DNA of 64,000 nt from Streptomyces sp. NRRL F-6131. GTDB lineage: Bacteria; Actinomycetota; Actinomycetes; Streptomycetales; Streptomycetaceae. The notes under the pieces are model-generated. The model searched no databases. It was not told the DNA's origin and was given only the letters and a program-made list of their open reading frames with translations. Position 1 is the stretch's first letter, and each line of letters starts with the position of its first letter. The translations under genes were made by a program, and so were the position numbers. Shown here piece by piece: positions 17,022-26,027 of the stretch. The stretch is from contig JOHN01000019.1 of assembly GCA_000719695.1 (NCBI GenBank), forward strand, positions 1 through 64,000, written 5' to 3'.

Positions 17022-19556
17022 ATGACCGGGCGCAGCGAGGAGCGGCCTCCCGGCCGCGGAGAGGGCCGTCCGGGCGCCGAGTCGCCGTCCGGCGACTGGT
17101 ACGTGGCCGACACCTACGCCCAGGACCCGTACGCCGCCGACGCGTACCAGGGCGGTCCTGGCGAGCAGGACCCGTACGGCCTGCGGGCCGCCCCGCCCGT
17201 CGCACCGCAGTCGCCGGTGGCCGCGTACGACGTGCCGCCGCAGCTGCCGCCGCAGGGCGGCGACTACCCGGCGCCGGTGCCGCCGACGCCGTTCACCCCG
17301 CCGGTGCCGCCGGTCCAGCCCGGCTGGGACACCCCGGCGCAGGCGGACTGGCGCGAGGTCCCGCCGCAGGCGGGGGGGCCGACGGCTCCTCCCGCCCCCC
17401 AGGCCCCGGCCTGGGGCGGGCAGCAGCAACAGCAGTGGCAGCCCGGCCCGGCGCACTCCGCCTGGGACTCCGAGTCCACCGAGTACGTCGGGGTGGACGC
17501 GCTGTTCGGCGGCAACCGGGCGACCGCCGAAGCGCCCCGCCCGCCGGCCCAGCCGTCCCCGATCCAGCAGCCGGACGTCCAGCAGCCCGGCCCGCGGCCG
17601 ACGGCCGCCCCCGCCCCGGCCGCGCCGTTCCCCCCGGCCGGCGCGTACCCGGGTCAGCACGGACCGCAGCAGCCCCCGCACGGCTTCGCCGGGCACGGCG
17701 GCGGCCACGGTCCGGACGGCCCCAGGCCGTTCGTCCCGCCGATCGAGTTCGACCCGCCGCTCTCCGAGGAGGAGGCCACCCTCCAGGTGGCCGCGGTGCA
17801 GCTGCCGCCCGCCGTGGAGCCGCTCGCCGACCTCGCGGCCGAGGAGCACGCCCGCCCCGCGGGCACCGAGCAGCCCCCGGCCCGCCCCGCGGAACAGCCC
17901 GCCACCGGCGGCGGCAAGGTCGCCTCGCTGCTGAACTCCAGCGCGATCATGGCGGCCGGCACCCTTGTCTCCCGGGGCACCGGCTTCCTGCGCACCATGG
18001 TGATCGCCGGCGCGATCGGCATCGCCGTGATGGGTGACTCCTACAACGCGGCCAACACCCTGCCGACCCTGCTCTACATCCTGATCGGCGGCGGCGCGCT
18101 GAACGCCGTCTTCGTGCCGCAGCTGGTCCGCAGCATGAAGAACGACGCCGACGGCGGCACCGCCTACGCCAACCGGCTGCTCACCCTGGTGATGGTCGGC
18201 CTGGCCGGCGTGGTCTTCCTGGCCGTGCTCGGGGCACCGGTGCTGGTCCAGCTGATCGCCCACCCGATGATGGAGAACGCGGCCCGCGCGGACACCACCG
18301 TGGCCCTGGCCCGGTACTGCCTGCCGACCATCTTCTTCATGGGCATCCACGTGGTGATGGGCCAGATCCTCAACGCCCGCGGCCGGTTCGGCGCGATGAT
18401 GTGGACCCCGGTGCTCAACAACATCGTGGTGATCTTCACCTTCGGCGCCTACATCTGGGTGTACGGCGGCTTCGACGGCACCGGCGTCACCCCGGAGACG
18501 ATCACCCCCGAGGGCGTCCGGCTGCTCGGCATCGGCACCCTGGTGGGCCTCGCCGTGCAGTCCCTGGCGATGGTCCCGTACCTGCGGGCGGCCGGCTTCT
18601 CCTTCCGCCCCCGCTTCGACTGGCGCGGGCACGGCCTGGGCAAGGCGGCCCGACTGGCCAAGTGGACGTTCTTCTTCGTCCTCGCCAACCAGGCCGGCTA
18701 CCTGGTCATCACCCAGCTGGCCACCGCCGCCGGCAGCGACGCCCAGGCGAGCGGTCACGGCGGCGTCGGCCTCGCGGCCTTCTCCAACGCCCTGCTGATC
18801 TGGCAGCTCCCGCAGGCCGTCATCACCGTCTCGATCATGAGCGCGGTGCTGCCCCGGCTGTCCCGCGCGGCCGCCGACGAGGACGCCGGCGCCGTCCGCG
18901 ACGACCTCTCCTACGGGCTGCGCACCACCGCCGTGGCGGTCGTCCCGGGCGCCTTCCTCTTCCTGTCGCTCGGCCCGGCCATCGGCCAGGCCATCTACGC
19001 GGTGGGCGGCGGCGACACGGCCCTGGACAACGCGCGCAACGTCGGTCTGATGCTCTCCGCCTTCGCCCTCGGCCTGATCCCGTACTCGGCGCAGTACGTG
19101 ATGCTCCGCGGCTTCTACGCCTACGAGGACACCCGCACCCCGTTCTCCAACACGGTGTGGGTGGCCGCCTGCCAGGCCGGCTTCTCGCTGCTCTGCTGGG
19201 TGCTGCTGCCCGCCGAGTGGACGGTCACCGGGATGGCGTTCGGCTACGGTCTCGCGTACGCCGTCGGAGTGACGGTCGCGGTGCCCAAGCTGAAGAAGAA
19301 GATCGGCGGCCTGGACACCAAGCGGATCGGCAAGACCTACTCCCGGCTCGTGACGGCCTCCGTCCCGGCCGCGGTGGTGGGCCTGGGCGTCAGCCTCGCG
19401 GTCACCGAGGTCGTCGGGGGCTGGGCCGGGGCCGTCCTGACGGTCCTCCTGGCCGGCGGACTCCAGCTGGCCGTCTTCGTGCTCATCGCGAAGCGGCTGC
19501 GGATCGAGGAACTCAACGCCATGCTGGGTATGGTGCGCGGCCGGATCGGCCGCTGA
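17022..19556 (+). CDS. murJ: lipid II flippase MurJ (MviN)
   Basis: 844 aa. MurJ moves lipid II across the membrane for peptidoglycan synthesis. The first about 300 residues are a Pro/Gln/Tyr-rich, presumably disordered cytoplasmic extension; the MVN domain begins near residue 301 (ASLLNSSAIMAAGTLVSRGTGFLR, then NTLPTLLYILIGGGALNAVF) and continues with about 14 hydrophobic segments to the C-terminus. Unlike mycobacterial MviN, the protein ends after the membrane domain; the pseudokinase part is the next, separate gene. ATG 17022 is preceded by GAAGAGGTGAC. It lies downstream of DUF6049 and upstream of the pseudokinase and sigM. Confidence 0.93.
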   Translation: MTGRSEERPPGRGEGRPGAESPSGDWYVADTYAQDPYAADAYQGGPGEQDPYGLRAAPPVAPQSPVAAYDVPPQLPPQGGDYPAPVPPTPFTPPVPPVQPGWDTPAQADWREVPPQAGGPTAPPAPQAPAWGGQQQQQWQPGPAHSAWDSESTEYVGVDALFGGNRATAEAPRPPAQPSPIQQPDVQQPGPRPTAAPAPAAPFPPAGAYPGQHGPQQPPHGFAGHGGGHGPDGPRPFVPPIEFDPPLSEEEATLQVAAVQLPPAVEPLADLAAEEHARPAGTEQPPARPAEQPATGGGKVASLLNSSAIMAAGTLVSRGTGFLRTMVIAGAIGIAVMGDSYNAANTLPTLLYILIGGGALNAVFVPQLVRSMKNDADGGTAYANRLLTLVMVGLAGVVFLAVLGAPVLVQLIAHPMMENAARADTTVALARYCLPTIFFMGIHVVMGQILNARGRFGAMMWTPVLNNIVVIFTFGAYIWVYGGFDGTGVTPETITPEGVRLLGIGTLVGLAVQSLAMVPYLRAAGFSFRPRFDWRGHGLGKAARLAKWTFFFVLANQAGYLVITQLATAAGSDAQASGHGGVGLAAFSNALLIWQLPQAVITVSIMSAVLPRLSRAAADEDAGAVRDDLSYGLRTTAVAVVPGAFLFLSLGPAIGQAIYAVGGGDTALDNARNVGLMLSAFALGLIPYSAQYVMLRGFYAYEDTRTPFSNTVWVAACQAGFSLLCWVLLPAEWTVTGMAFGYGLAYAVGVTVAVPKLKKKIGGLDTKRIGKTYSRLVTASVPAAVVGLGVSLAVTEVVGGWAGAVLTVLLAGGLQLAVFVLIAKRLRIEELNAMLGMVRGRIGR

Positions 19557-19790
19557 CCCGGCGTCGGGCCGCCACCTGGGATCCGGGCCTCTTCCGGACC
19601 CCGGCGCGGCGGCCCGGCGCCGGATCTGCACCACATCTCTCCACCATCAGGCAACCGCCCGGACCTTTCGGCGGTCGTACCCGGTGGAGAACAGTGGGCA
19701 CAATTGTCCTGGAGCACCGGGGCCACCGGCCGAAGCGCTCCAACGACTCTCTCTCAGGCCCGGGGCGACACAAGGGGAGGCAGGACCACG
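19557..19790 (+). promoter_or_regulatory. intergenic gap between murJ and the pseudokinase gene
   Basis: A 234-bp gap, larger than between the other genes of this run, so the pseudokinase may have its own promoter. A GGGCACAATTGTCC near-palindrome is at about 19694-19707. No terminator hairpin stands out. Confidence 0.35.
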
Positions 19791-21794
19791 GTGGCTGATG
19801 GCACCAAGGCGGTCGTCGACACGTCAGCAGCTGACGGCGCGGCGGACGAGGCCGCGCTGGCCGCGGCGATCGACGAGCTCGCCGACGGCACGGCCCGGGC
19901 CACCGCGGCCGGCTCCTCCGCGGGGAAGGGCTCCCGCACCGAAGGCGACACCGCCGTCGAGGACGGGGACACCGACGAGGACACCTCCAAGGACACCGAC
20001 GGGGACGCCCCCGCCGGACGGGCACCCGTCCCGGCCGGGGCCGCTCCGGCCCCGAGCGAGGAGACCTCGGAGATGACCGCCCCGCTGTCGGTCACCGAGA
20101 TCGCCGCCGAACTGGCCGCGGGCGACGCCGCCCGCCGCGCCGAGGAGGCCGCGCCCGCCGGCCGCCCCGCCAAGCGCCCGCCGCAGGACCCCCAACCCAC
20201 CCACGACCCCCGGGACACCGCCACCCTGCCGCAGACCCTCCCCGCCCCGCTGCGGCACAGCGGCGACAAGATCGGCCACCGCTACCGGCTGGAGGAGTGC
20301 ATCTCCTCCACCGAGACCTTCAGCAGCTGGCGCGCGGTCGACGAGAAGCTGCGCCGGGCCGTCGGGGTCCACCTGATGGCCTCCGGCCACCAGCGCGCCC
20401 GCAAGGTGCTGGCCGCCGCCAAGTCGGCCGCCCTGCTCGGCGACCCGCGCTTCGTCCAGGTCCTGGACGCCGTCCAGGAGGGCGAGCTGGTCTACGTCGT
20501 GCGGGAGTGGCTGCCGCACGCCTCCGACCTCGCCAAGCTGCTCGCCGACGGGCCGATGGAGCCGCACGAGGCCTACCAGATGGTCCGCCAGGTCACCGAC
20601 GCGGTGGCCGCCGCCCACCGGCGGGGCCAGGCCCATCTGCGGCTCACCCCGCGCTGCGTGCTGCGCACCGACAGCGGCCAGTACCGGATCAACGGCATCG
20701 CGGTGGACGCCGCGCTGCGCGGCCTGCCCGACGGGGGCAGCGACGAGGACGCCGAGCGCGCCGACACCCGGGCCATCGGCGCCCTGCTGTTCGCCGCGCT
20801 CACCCACCGCTGGCCGTACCCCGAGGACCGCTACGACCTCCAGGGCCTGCCCAGGAACCTCCGCGAGGTGGCGCCGGACCAGGTGCGGGCCGGGGTCCAC
20901 AAGGGCCTGTCGGAGCTGGCCTCCCGGGCCCTCTTCGACCACCCGCCGCACCACGCCGAGCCGATCACCTCCCCCGACGGACTGGCCCGGGCGATCGCGC
21001 TGATGCCGCGCATCCGGCAGCCCGAACCCGAGCTGCCGGCCTTCACCGCCCCGCCGCGCCACAACACCCACGCGCTGCCGACCGCGCCCAACCCGACCCG
21101 GGTGGTCGCCGCCCCCGGCACCGGGCCGACCCCGGTGGCCGCCCCGGTGCGGCGCAGCGGGCGACGGCTGCGCACCGTGGTCAAGGTGACCGCCTGGACG
21201 GTCGCCCTCGGCGCCATCGGCGTCGCCTCCTGGCAGGTCGTCGACCACCTGCGCTCGGGCAACCAGGCCGTCGCGGCCCCCCAGCCCAGCAGTTCCTCCG
21301 CCACCCCGACCGCCCACACGGCGACCCACGACCCGGCGCCGGTCCCGGTCAAGGAGGCCATCTCCTACAACCCGCTGGGCGACCGGGTGGACGGCGCCGC
21401 CAGCCTGCCCAAGGCCATCGACGACGACCCGGCCAGCGAGTGGCAGACCAACTGGTACAACGACCCCTTCGGTCCGAAGACCAAGGAGGGCACCGGCCTG
21501 CTGCTCGACCTGGGCTCGACGCAGACGGTCTCCAAGGTGACGCTCAAGTGGAGCAGCCCCACCACGGCCGAGCTCCGGATGCCGGGCGCCGGCGTCGGCA
21601 ACCCGCAGTCGGCCAAGCCGAACGACTTCACCGTCCTCGGGAAGAAGGCCGGCACCGGCGTCGAGTACGACCTGGACAAGCCGGTCACCACCCGCTACCT
21701 CTTGATCTGGCTGACCAACCTGTCCAAGAATGCGGACGGCCCGAACCTGGGCAAGTACCAGGCTTTCCTCGGCGATGTGAAGGTCTTCGGCTGA
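19791..21794 (+). CDS. membrane pseudokinase with extracellular discoidin-like domain
   Basis: About 667 aa. An acidic N-terminus is followed by a protein-kinase-like domain (about 160-420: GDKIGHRYRLEE at the start, YVVREWLPHASDLAKLL in the hinge). Catalytic residues are missing: the VAIK lysine position reads VGVHLM, HRDxKxxN reads HLRLTPRC, and DFG reads NGIA, so it should not phosphorylate. One transmembrane helix (about 462-485) leads to an outer C-terminal domain (about 520-667: SLPKAIDDDPASEW, LLLDLGSTQTVSKVTLKW) typical of F5/8-type discoidin/carbohydrate-binding folds. In M. tuberculosis these same parts form the tail of MviN, where the pseudokinase is phosphorylated by PknB and binds FhaA. 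GTG 19791 has GGGGAGG about 11 nt upstream. A scaffold role for MurJ is an inference. Confidence 0.85.
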   Translation: MADGTKAVVDTSAADGAADEAALAAAIDELADGTARATAAGSSAGKGSRTEGDTAVEDGDTDEDTSKDTDGDAPAGRAPVPAGAAPAPSEETSEMTAPLSVTEIAAELAAGDAARRAEEAAPAGRPAKRPPQDPQPTHDPRDTATLPQTLPAPLRHSGDKIGHRYRLEECISSTETFSSWRAVDEKLRRAVGVHLMASGHQRARKVLAAAKSAALLGDPRFVQVLDAVQEGELVYVVREWLPHASDLAKLLADGPMEPHEAYQMVRQVTDAVAAAHRRGQAHLRLTPRCVLRTDSGQYRINGIAVDAALRGLPDGGSDEDAERADTRAIGALLFAALTHRWPYPEDRYDLQGLPRNLREVAPDQVRAGVHKGLSELASRALFDHPPHHAEPITSPDGLARAIALMPRIRQPEPELPAFTAPPRHNTHALPTAPNPTRVVAAPGTGPTPVAAPVRRSGRRLRTVVKVTAWTVALGAIGVASWQVVDHLRSGNQAVAAPQPSSSSATPTAHTATHDPAPVPVKEAISYNPLGDRVDGAASLPKAIDDDPASEWQTNWYNDPFGPKTKEGTGLLLDLGSTQTVSKVTLKWSSPTTAELRMPGAGVGNPQSAKPNDFTVLGKKAGTGVEYDLDKPVTTRYLLIWLTNLSKNADGPNLGKYQAFLGDVKVFG

Positions 21795-21837
21795 CCCGCG
21801 GGCTGCGGCGGCGGGGCGCGAGCGGCGAGGGGTGGAC

Positions 21838-22575
21838 GTGGCGCAGGACGGAGGACCGGGGGGCGACGACGACGCGTCGCTCCTCGCCCGGCACGTCGGC
21901 GGCGACCGGGAGGCCTTCGGCCTGCTGGTGAACCGCCACCGCGACCGGCTCTGGGCGGTCGCCCTGCGGACCCTGGGCGACCGCGAGGAGGCCGCCGACG
22001 CCCTCCAGGACGCCCTGGTCTCCGCGTTCCGCTCCGCCCACACCTTCCAGGGCCGTTCGGCCGTCACGACCTGGCTGCACCGGATCGTGGTCAACGCCTG
22101 TCTGGACCGCGCCCGCCGGGCCGCCACCCGCCGGACCCGACCGCTCGACGACGACCCCCAGCGGCTGGACGCCCTGGTCGGCTCCGCCGAGCCGGCCGAC
22201 TCCCCGGTGGTCCGCGCCGAGGTGCACCGCGAACTGTCCGCCGCGCTGGCCGAGCTGCCCGTCGAGCAGCGGGCCGCACTGGTCCTGGTCGACATGCAGG
22301 GCTACCCGGTCGCCGAGGCCGCCGAGCTGCTGGGGGTGCCGGTGGGCACGGTGAAGAGCCGCTGCGCCCGCGGCCGCGCCCGGCTGCTGCCGCTCGTCCG
22401 GCACCTGCGCGAGGAGCCGGGGGCCGCGGCGCGGGGGAGCGGTGTTTCACGTGAAACACCGCCCGCCGCCGACGCCGCCGGACCCTCCGGGAACCCACCC
22501 GGCGGCCGCATCGTCACAGGGACAGTCCCGGATCCAGCCCGGCCGATTCTGGAAGGAGACGCGAGCACGCGATGA
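21838..22575 (+). CDS. sigM: ECF RNA polymerase sigma factor SigM
   Basis: About 245 aa. Region 2 ([20 protein letters not shown], then [19 protein letters not shown] sequence and [16 protein letters not shown]) and region 4 ([41 protein letters not shown]) are complete. The order murJ-sigM-anti-sigma-trxB is conserved across actinobacteria, which supports SigM. GTG 21838 is favoured over 21832 because GAGGGG ends 6 nt upstream. The C-terminus continues past region 4 with GVSRETPP, which is the translation of an embedded parS site. The stop overlaps the next gene's start (ATGA), so sigma and anti-sigma factor are translationally coupled. Confidence 0.92.
   Translation: MAQDGGPGGDDDASLLARHVGGDREAFGLLVNRHRDRLWAVALRTLGDREEAADALQDALVSAFRSAHTFQGRSAVTTWLHRIVVNACLDRARRAATRRTRPLDDDPQRLDALVGSAEPADSPVVRAEVHRELSAALAELPVEQRAALVLVDMQGYPVAEAAELLGVPVGTVKSRCARGRARLLPLVRHLREEPGAAARGSGVSRETPPAADAAGPSGNPPGGRIVTGTVPDPARPILEGDASTR
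22443..22458. other. parS site 2, inside sigM
   Basis: Exact TGTTTCACGTGAAACA inside the 3' part of sigM, in the frame that reads VSRET. The symmetry extends to GCGGTGTTTCACGTGAAACACCGC (22439-22462). Confidence 0.9.
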
Positions 22576-23567
22576 CGGCCCCGCTCTCCGCCCCCGACCC
22601 CACCGCCGGGCCGCACCCCTCGGTCGACGAGCTGGCCGATCTGGCCGAGGACCTGCTCGCCCCCGCCGACGCCGACGCGCTCCGGCGGCACCTGACCGGC
22701 TGCGCCGACTGCCGGGAGACCGTCGACGCGCTCACCGAGGTGCGGACGCTGCTCGCCGCGGCCGAGCCGCCGGCCCTGCCGGAGGACGTCGCCGCACGGA
22801 TCGACGCCGCCCTCGCGGCCGCCGCCGCGCCCGCCGAACCCGCCCCGACGGCCCCCACCGGACCCGCTCCGACCCGACCCGCCCCGACCGGGTCCGCCCC
22901 GACCGGGTCCGGGTCGAAGACCCCGTCGACCGCACCGCCGGCCCGCCCCGCCGCCGCCACCGGGCCGGGACGGACCCGCCCACGGCGCCGGAGGGCCCTG
23001 CTGCTCGGCTCGGCCGCCGCGCTGCTCGCGCTCGCCCTCGGCGGCACCTTCCTCTCCTTGTCCTCCTCCCAGCGGCAGGACCTCAGCGCCACCGCCGACG
23101 CCGGCCGCCCCGCCGCCGGCTCCGCGGCCCCCGGCGCCGCGGAGAGCTCCGCCGGCACCAAGACCGACCGGAGCACCGGCGGCACGGTCTACCAGGACGA
23201 CCTGCTCGCCGCCCAGGTCCGGCAGCTGCTCGCCGGAGCGGCCGCCACCGGGCCCGCCAGGCCGGTCAAGCCCTCCGCCGGACCCGGTTCGGGCGCGGGT
23301 GCCACGGACCCCTCGAAGGTCCCCGGCACCACCGCCGTGCCGCCCGCCGAGGGCGGGCAGGGCCTGACCGGCGGCGGCCGCTCCACCCCGGCCTGCCCGG
23401 CGCCCAGCACCGGCGCCCTGCTGGCCACCGACCGCGGCAGCTACGCCGGCGCGCCCGTGGACGTCCTCGTGTACGCCCTGCCGGACCGCCCCGACCAGCT
23501 CGACGTCTACCTCCGCGCCCCCGACTGCGGGCCGGTCCTGCGGCACCGCACCGTTCCCGCCTCCTGA
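22572..23567 (+). CDS. anti-sigma factor for SigM, transmembrane
   Basis: 331 aa. The N-terminal zinc-finger-like anti-sigma domain carries [10 protein letters not shown] (H40, C44, C47: the HxxxCxxC motif of ZAS proteins). It is followed by a Pro/Thr/Ala-rich linker with repeated [13 protein letters not shown] units, one transmembrane helix (about 141-160, [20 protein letters not shown]) and an outer Ala/Gly-rich domain containing two further cysteines. It overlaps sigM by 4 nt. In M. tuberculosis the equivalent gene next to sigM encodes its anti-sigma factor. The signal sensed is unknown. The assignment rests on the motif and the coupling. Confidence 0.85.
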   Translation: MTAPLSAPDPTAGPHPSVDELADLAEDLLAPADADALRRHLTGCADCRETVDALTEVRTLLAAAEPPALPEDVAARIDAALAAAAAPAEPAPTAPTGPAPTRPAPTGSAPTGSGSKTPSTAPPARPAAATGPGRTRPRRRRALLLGSAAALLALALGGTFLSLSSSQRQDLSATADAGRPAAGSAAPGAAESSAGTKTDRSTGGTVYQDDLLAAQVRQLLAGAAATGPARPVKPSAGPGSGAGATDPSKVPGTTAVPPAEGGQGLTGGGRSTPACPAPSTGALLATDRGSYAGAPVDVLVYALPDRPDQLDVYLRAPDCGPVLRHRTVPAS

Positions 23568-23643
23568 CCGGTGGTTCCCGTGCGATCCATGCCGCGGGCC
23601 GCGCGACACTCCCACAGTGCGGTCGGCTGGTACTGATCCCCCT

Positions 23644-23670
23644 GGGAATGCGAGACACTGGTCAGTCGTT
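23644..23670 (+). promoter_or_regulatory. SigR-type promoter of trxBA
   Basis: GGGAAT (23644-23649), an 18-nt spacer and GTT (23668-23670) match the Streptomyces SigR consensus GGGAAT-N18-GTT exactly. It lies about 70 nt before the trxB start. SigR is the thiol-oxidative-stress sigma factor known to drive trxBA in S. coelicolor. Confidence 0.8.
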
Positions 23671-23740
23671 GTCCCGGGCGGCGGAGCAGGACCGCCCTCC
23701 CCGCAGCAAACGCGGGTCGCGATGCGAACCAGGAGATGCA

Positions 23741-24706
23741 GTGAGCGACGTCCGTAACGTGATCATCATCGGTTCCGGCCCGGCCGGCTACACGGCCGCG
23801 CTCTACACGGCCCGTGCTTCCCTGAAGCCGCTGGTCTTCGAGGGCGCCGTCACCGCCGGTGGCGCGCTGATGAACACCACCGAGGTCGAGAACTTCCCGG
23901 GCTTCCGGGAGGGCATCATGGGCCCGGAACTGATGGACAACATGCGGGCGCAGGCCGAGCGCTTCGGTGCCGAGCTGATCCCCGACGACATCGTCGCGGT
24001 CGACCTCACCGGTGACATCAAGACCGTCACCGACTCCGAGGGCAACGTCCACAAGGCCCGCGCGGTGATCGTCACCACCGGCTCCCAGCACCGCAAGCTG
24101 GACCTGCCCAACGAGGACAAGCTGTCCGGCCGCGGCGTCTCCTGGTGCGCCACCTGCGACGGCTTCTTCTTCCGCGACCAGGACATCGCGGTGGTCGGTG
24201 GCGGCGACACCGCCATGGAGGAGGCGACCTTCCTCTCCCGCTTCGCCCGCAGCGTCAAGATCATCCACCGTCGGGACTCCCTGCGCGCCTCCAAGGCGAT
24301 GCAGGAGCGCGCCTTCGCCGACGAGAAGATCAGCTTCGAGTGGGACAGCGCGGTCGAGGCCATCCACGGCGACCCCAAGCTGTCCGGCATCACGCTGCGC
24401 GACACCACCACCGGCGAGACCCGCGAGCTCCCGGTCACCGGCCTGTTCATCGCGATCGGCCACGACCCGCGCACCGAGCTCTTCAAGGGCCAGCTGGAGC
24501 TCGACGCCGAGGGCTACCTGAAGGTGGACGCCCCCTCGACCCGCACCAACGTCCCGGGTGTCTTCGCCGCCGGTGACGTCGTCGACCACACCTACCGCCA
24601 GGCCATCACCGCGGCCGGCACCGGCTGCTCCGCCGCCCTGGACGCCGAGCGCTACCTGGCCTCGCTGGCCGACCTGGAGGCCCAGGCCGCCACCGTGGCG
24701 GTCTGA
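23741..24706 (+). CDS. trxB: thioredoxin reductase
   Basis: 321 aa, standard low-molecular-weight NADPH:thioredoxin reductase. FAD-binding [19 protein letters not shown] is at residues 7-25; the redox-active pair is in [11 protein letters not shown] (about residues 133-143, CATC); the NADPH-binding fold starts with [14 protein letters not shown]; and the C-terminal FAD motif reads [21 protein letters not shown] 23741 has AGGAG 6 nt upstream. It is transcribed from a SigR-type promoter and followed after 132 bp by trxA. Together they form the cytoplasmic disulfide-reducing system. Confidence 0.97.
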   Translation: MSDVRNVIIIGSGPAGYTAALYTARASLKPLVFEGAVTAGGALMNTTEVENFPGFREGIMGPELMDNMRAQAERFGAELIPDDIVAVDLTGDIKTVTDSEGNVHKARAVIVTTGSQHRKLDLPNEDKLSGRGVSWCATCDGFFFRDQDIAVVGGGDTAMEEATFLSRFARSVKIIHRRDSLRASKAMQERAFADEKISFEWDSAVEAIHGDPKLSGITLRDTTTGETRELPVTGLFIAIGHDPRTELFKGQLELDAEGYLKVDAPSTRTNVPGVFAAGDVVDHTYRQAITAAGTGCSAALDAERYLASLADLEAQAATVAV

Positions 24707-24733
24707 CCCGCACCGATCCACCGTCCGACGGGG

Positions 24734-24749
24734 TGTTCCACGTGAAACG
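24734..24749. other. degenerate parS site 3, between trxB and trxA
   Basis: TGTTCCACGTGAAACG differs from the parS consensus at two positions but keeps the central CACGTGAAAC half. It is weaker than the other sites in the window. Confidence 0.6.
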
Positions 24750-24838
24750 CACCCCGTTCCGCCGGGACGAAACAGAACCGCCCCGTGCGGTGTTGTAGAC
24801 CTGGCAGCCCTTCTCCCGCTTGACCCTTAGGAGTGACC

Positions 24839-25165
24839 GTGGCCGGCGCCACCACCACCGTGACCGACGCGACGTTCGAGGCGGACGTCCTCAAGAGCGA
24901 CAAGCCCGTTCTCGTCGACTTCTGGGCCGAATGGTGCGGCCCGTGCCGCCAGGTCGCCCCGGTCCTGGAGGAGATCGCGGCCGAGCACGGCGACAAGCTC
25001 ACCATCGCCAAGCTCGACGTCGACGCCAACCAGCAGACCGCTGCGGCGTACAACGTGATCTCCATCCCCACCCTGATCCTCTACAAGAACGGCGAGGCGG
25101 TGAAGCAGATCACCGGTGCCCGTCCGAAGGTCGCGCTGCTCCGCGAGCTGGACGGCCTGATCTAG
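24839..25165 (+). CDS. trxA: thioredoxin
   Basis: 108 aa. Carries the active site [16 protein letters not shown] (Cys about 33 and 36), the cis-proline loop [11 protein letters not shown] and the classic thioredoxin length. GTG 24839 is chosen because AGGAG ends 5 nt upstream; GTG 24833 would overlap that motif. Partner of the upstream trxB, reducing cytoplasmic disulfides. It is followed by a strong terminator. In mycobacteria cwlM follows trxC here; no such gene is present. Confidence 0.96.
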   Translation: MAGATTTVTDATFEADVLKSDKPVLVDFWAEWCGPCRQVAPVLEEIAAEHGDKLTIAKLDVDANQQTAAAYNVISIPTLILYKNGEAVKQITGARPKVALLRELDGLI

Positions 25166-25185
25166 CTCCGGCCCCCAGGACGCCC

Positions 25186-25223
25186 ACGAGGGCGGGACTC
25201 CCCACCGGGGGTCCCGCCCTCGT
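25186..25223 (+). terminator. terminator after trxA
   Basis: ACGAGGGCGGGACTCCCC (25186-25203) pairs with GGGGGTCCCGCCCTCGT (25207-25223) with one bulge. It starts 20 bp past the trxA stop and lies between convergent trxA and the GNAT gene. Confidence 0.8.
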
Positions 25224-25287
25224 CCGTTCTCCCCCGGCCGTCCGTTCCCCCGGCCGTCCGGGCCCTCCCCCGGACGGCCCCCGGCGC

Positions 25288-25905
25288 TCAGAACGGCCGC
25301 AGCGCCGGCTCCTTCCGGCCACCGCCCAACAGCCGCTCCAACGCGCCCTCGACGTCCCCGCGCCAGGAGAGCGTGGTCCGCGCCTCCAACCGCAGCCGCG
25401 GGTACCGGTGGTGCGGGCGGACCGTCTTGAAGCCCACCGCCAGCAGGTGCTCGGCCGGCAGCACACAGCTGACCGGCTGCCGCCCGACCGCGCCGAACGC
25501 CTCGATCGCCCGGAACCCCCGGCCCAGCAGGTCCTTGGCCACCGTCTGCACGAGCACCCGGCCGAGCCCCTGCCGCTGGAAGCCCGGCAGCACCCGGCTG
25601 ACCATCAGCTGAACGGCGTCCGAGGCGACCGGGCTGGTCGGGAAGGACTGCGAGCGGGGCACGTACGCGGGCGGGGCGTAGAGCACGAAGCCGGCCGGCC
25701 GGTCGTCCACGTAGACGATCCGGCCGCACGACCCCCACTCCAGCAGGACCGCGGAGATCCAGCCCTCCTTCTCCAGCTCGGGCTTGCCGGACTCGACCGC
25801 CACCCGGCCGCTGACCGGGTCCAGCTCCCAGAACACGCAGGAGCGACAGGTCGACGGCAGGTCCTCGAGGTTGTCCAGCGTCAGCGGAACGATCCGGCGT
25901 CCCAT
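25288..25905 (-). CDS. GNAT-family N-acetyltransferase
   Basis: 205 aa. The acetyl-CoA-binding motif A is visible as VSRVLPGFQRQGLGRVLVQT (the R/Q-x-x-G-x-G/A loop QRQGLG). The N-terminal half contains TCRSCVFWELDP with two close cysteines and GSCGRIVYVDDRPAGFVLYAP, the central beta strands. ATG 25905 is preceded by GAGGAGG 7 nt upstream, which decides it over ATG 25965. The same gene lies beside parB in mycobacteria and Streptomyces. The substrate is unknown. Confidence 0.85.
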   Translation of the reverse strand: MGRRIVPLTLDNLEDLPSTCRSCVFWELDPVSGRVAVESGKPELEKEGWISAVLLEWGSCGRIVYVDDRPAGFVLYAPPAYVPRSQSFPTSPVASDAVQLMVSRVLPGFQRQGLGRVLVQTVAKDLLGRGFRAIEAFGAVGRQPVSCVLPAEHLLAVGFKTVRPHHRYPRLRLEARTTLSWRGDVEGALERLLGGGRKEPALRPF

Positions 25906-25953
25906 GCCCCGCACCTCCTCGTCCACTCCACTGTCGAGCATTCCCCCGAACGC

Positions 25954-26007
25954 CGATGGGTGCATGTTTCACGTGAAACAGCGCTCACGTGCCACATGCA
26001 CCCATCG
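25954..26007 (-). terminator. hairpin downstream of parB with parS in its loop
   Basis: Perfect 13-bp arms CGATGGGTGCATG (25954-25966) and CATGCACCCATCG (25995-26007). The loop contains the rest of parS site 4. It begins 21 bp beyond the parB stop (minus strand). No T-run follows, so termination is plausible but unproved. Confidence 0.6.
25965..25980. other. parS site 4, between parB and the GNAT gene
   Basis: Exact TGTTTCACGTGAAACA, overlapping by 2 bp the left arm of the hairpin downstream of parB. Confidence 0.92.
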
Positions 26008-26027
26008 CGTACCGCCATCGGCGCCGC

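Noticed and set aside
14076..19634. A 1852-aa open frame on the minus strand opposite DUF6049 and murJ
   Set aside because: It lies over two clear genes, its protein is dominated by Gly/Arg/Val/His/Asp with no recognised domain, and such frames are expected in high-GC DNA.
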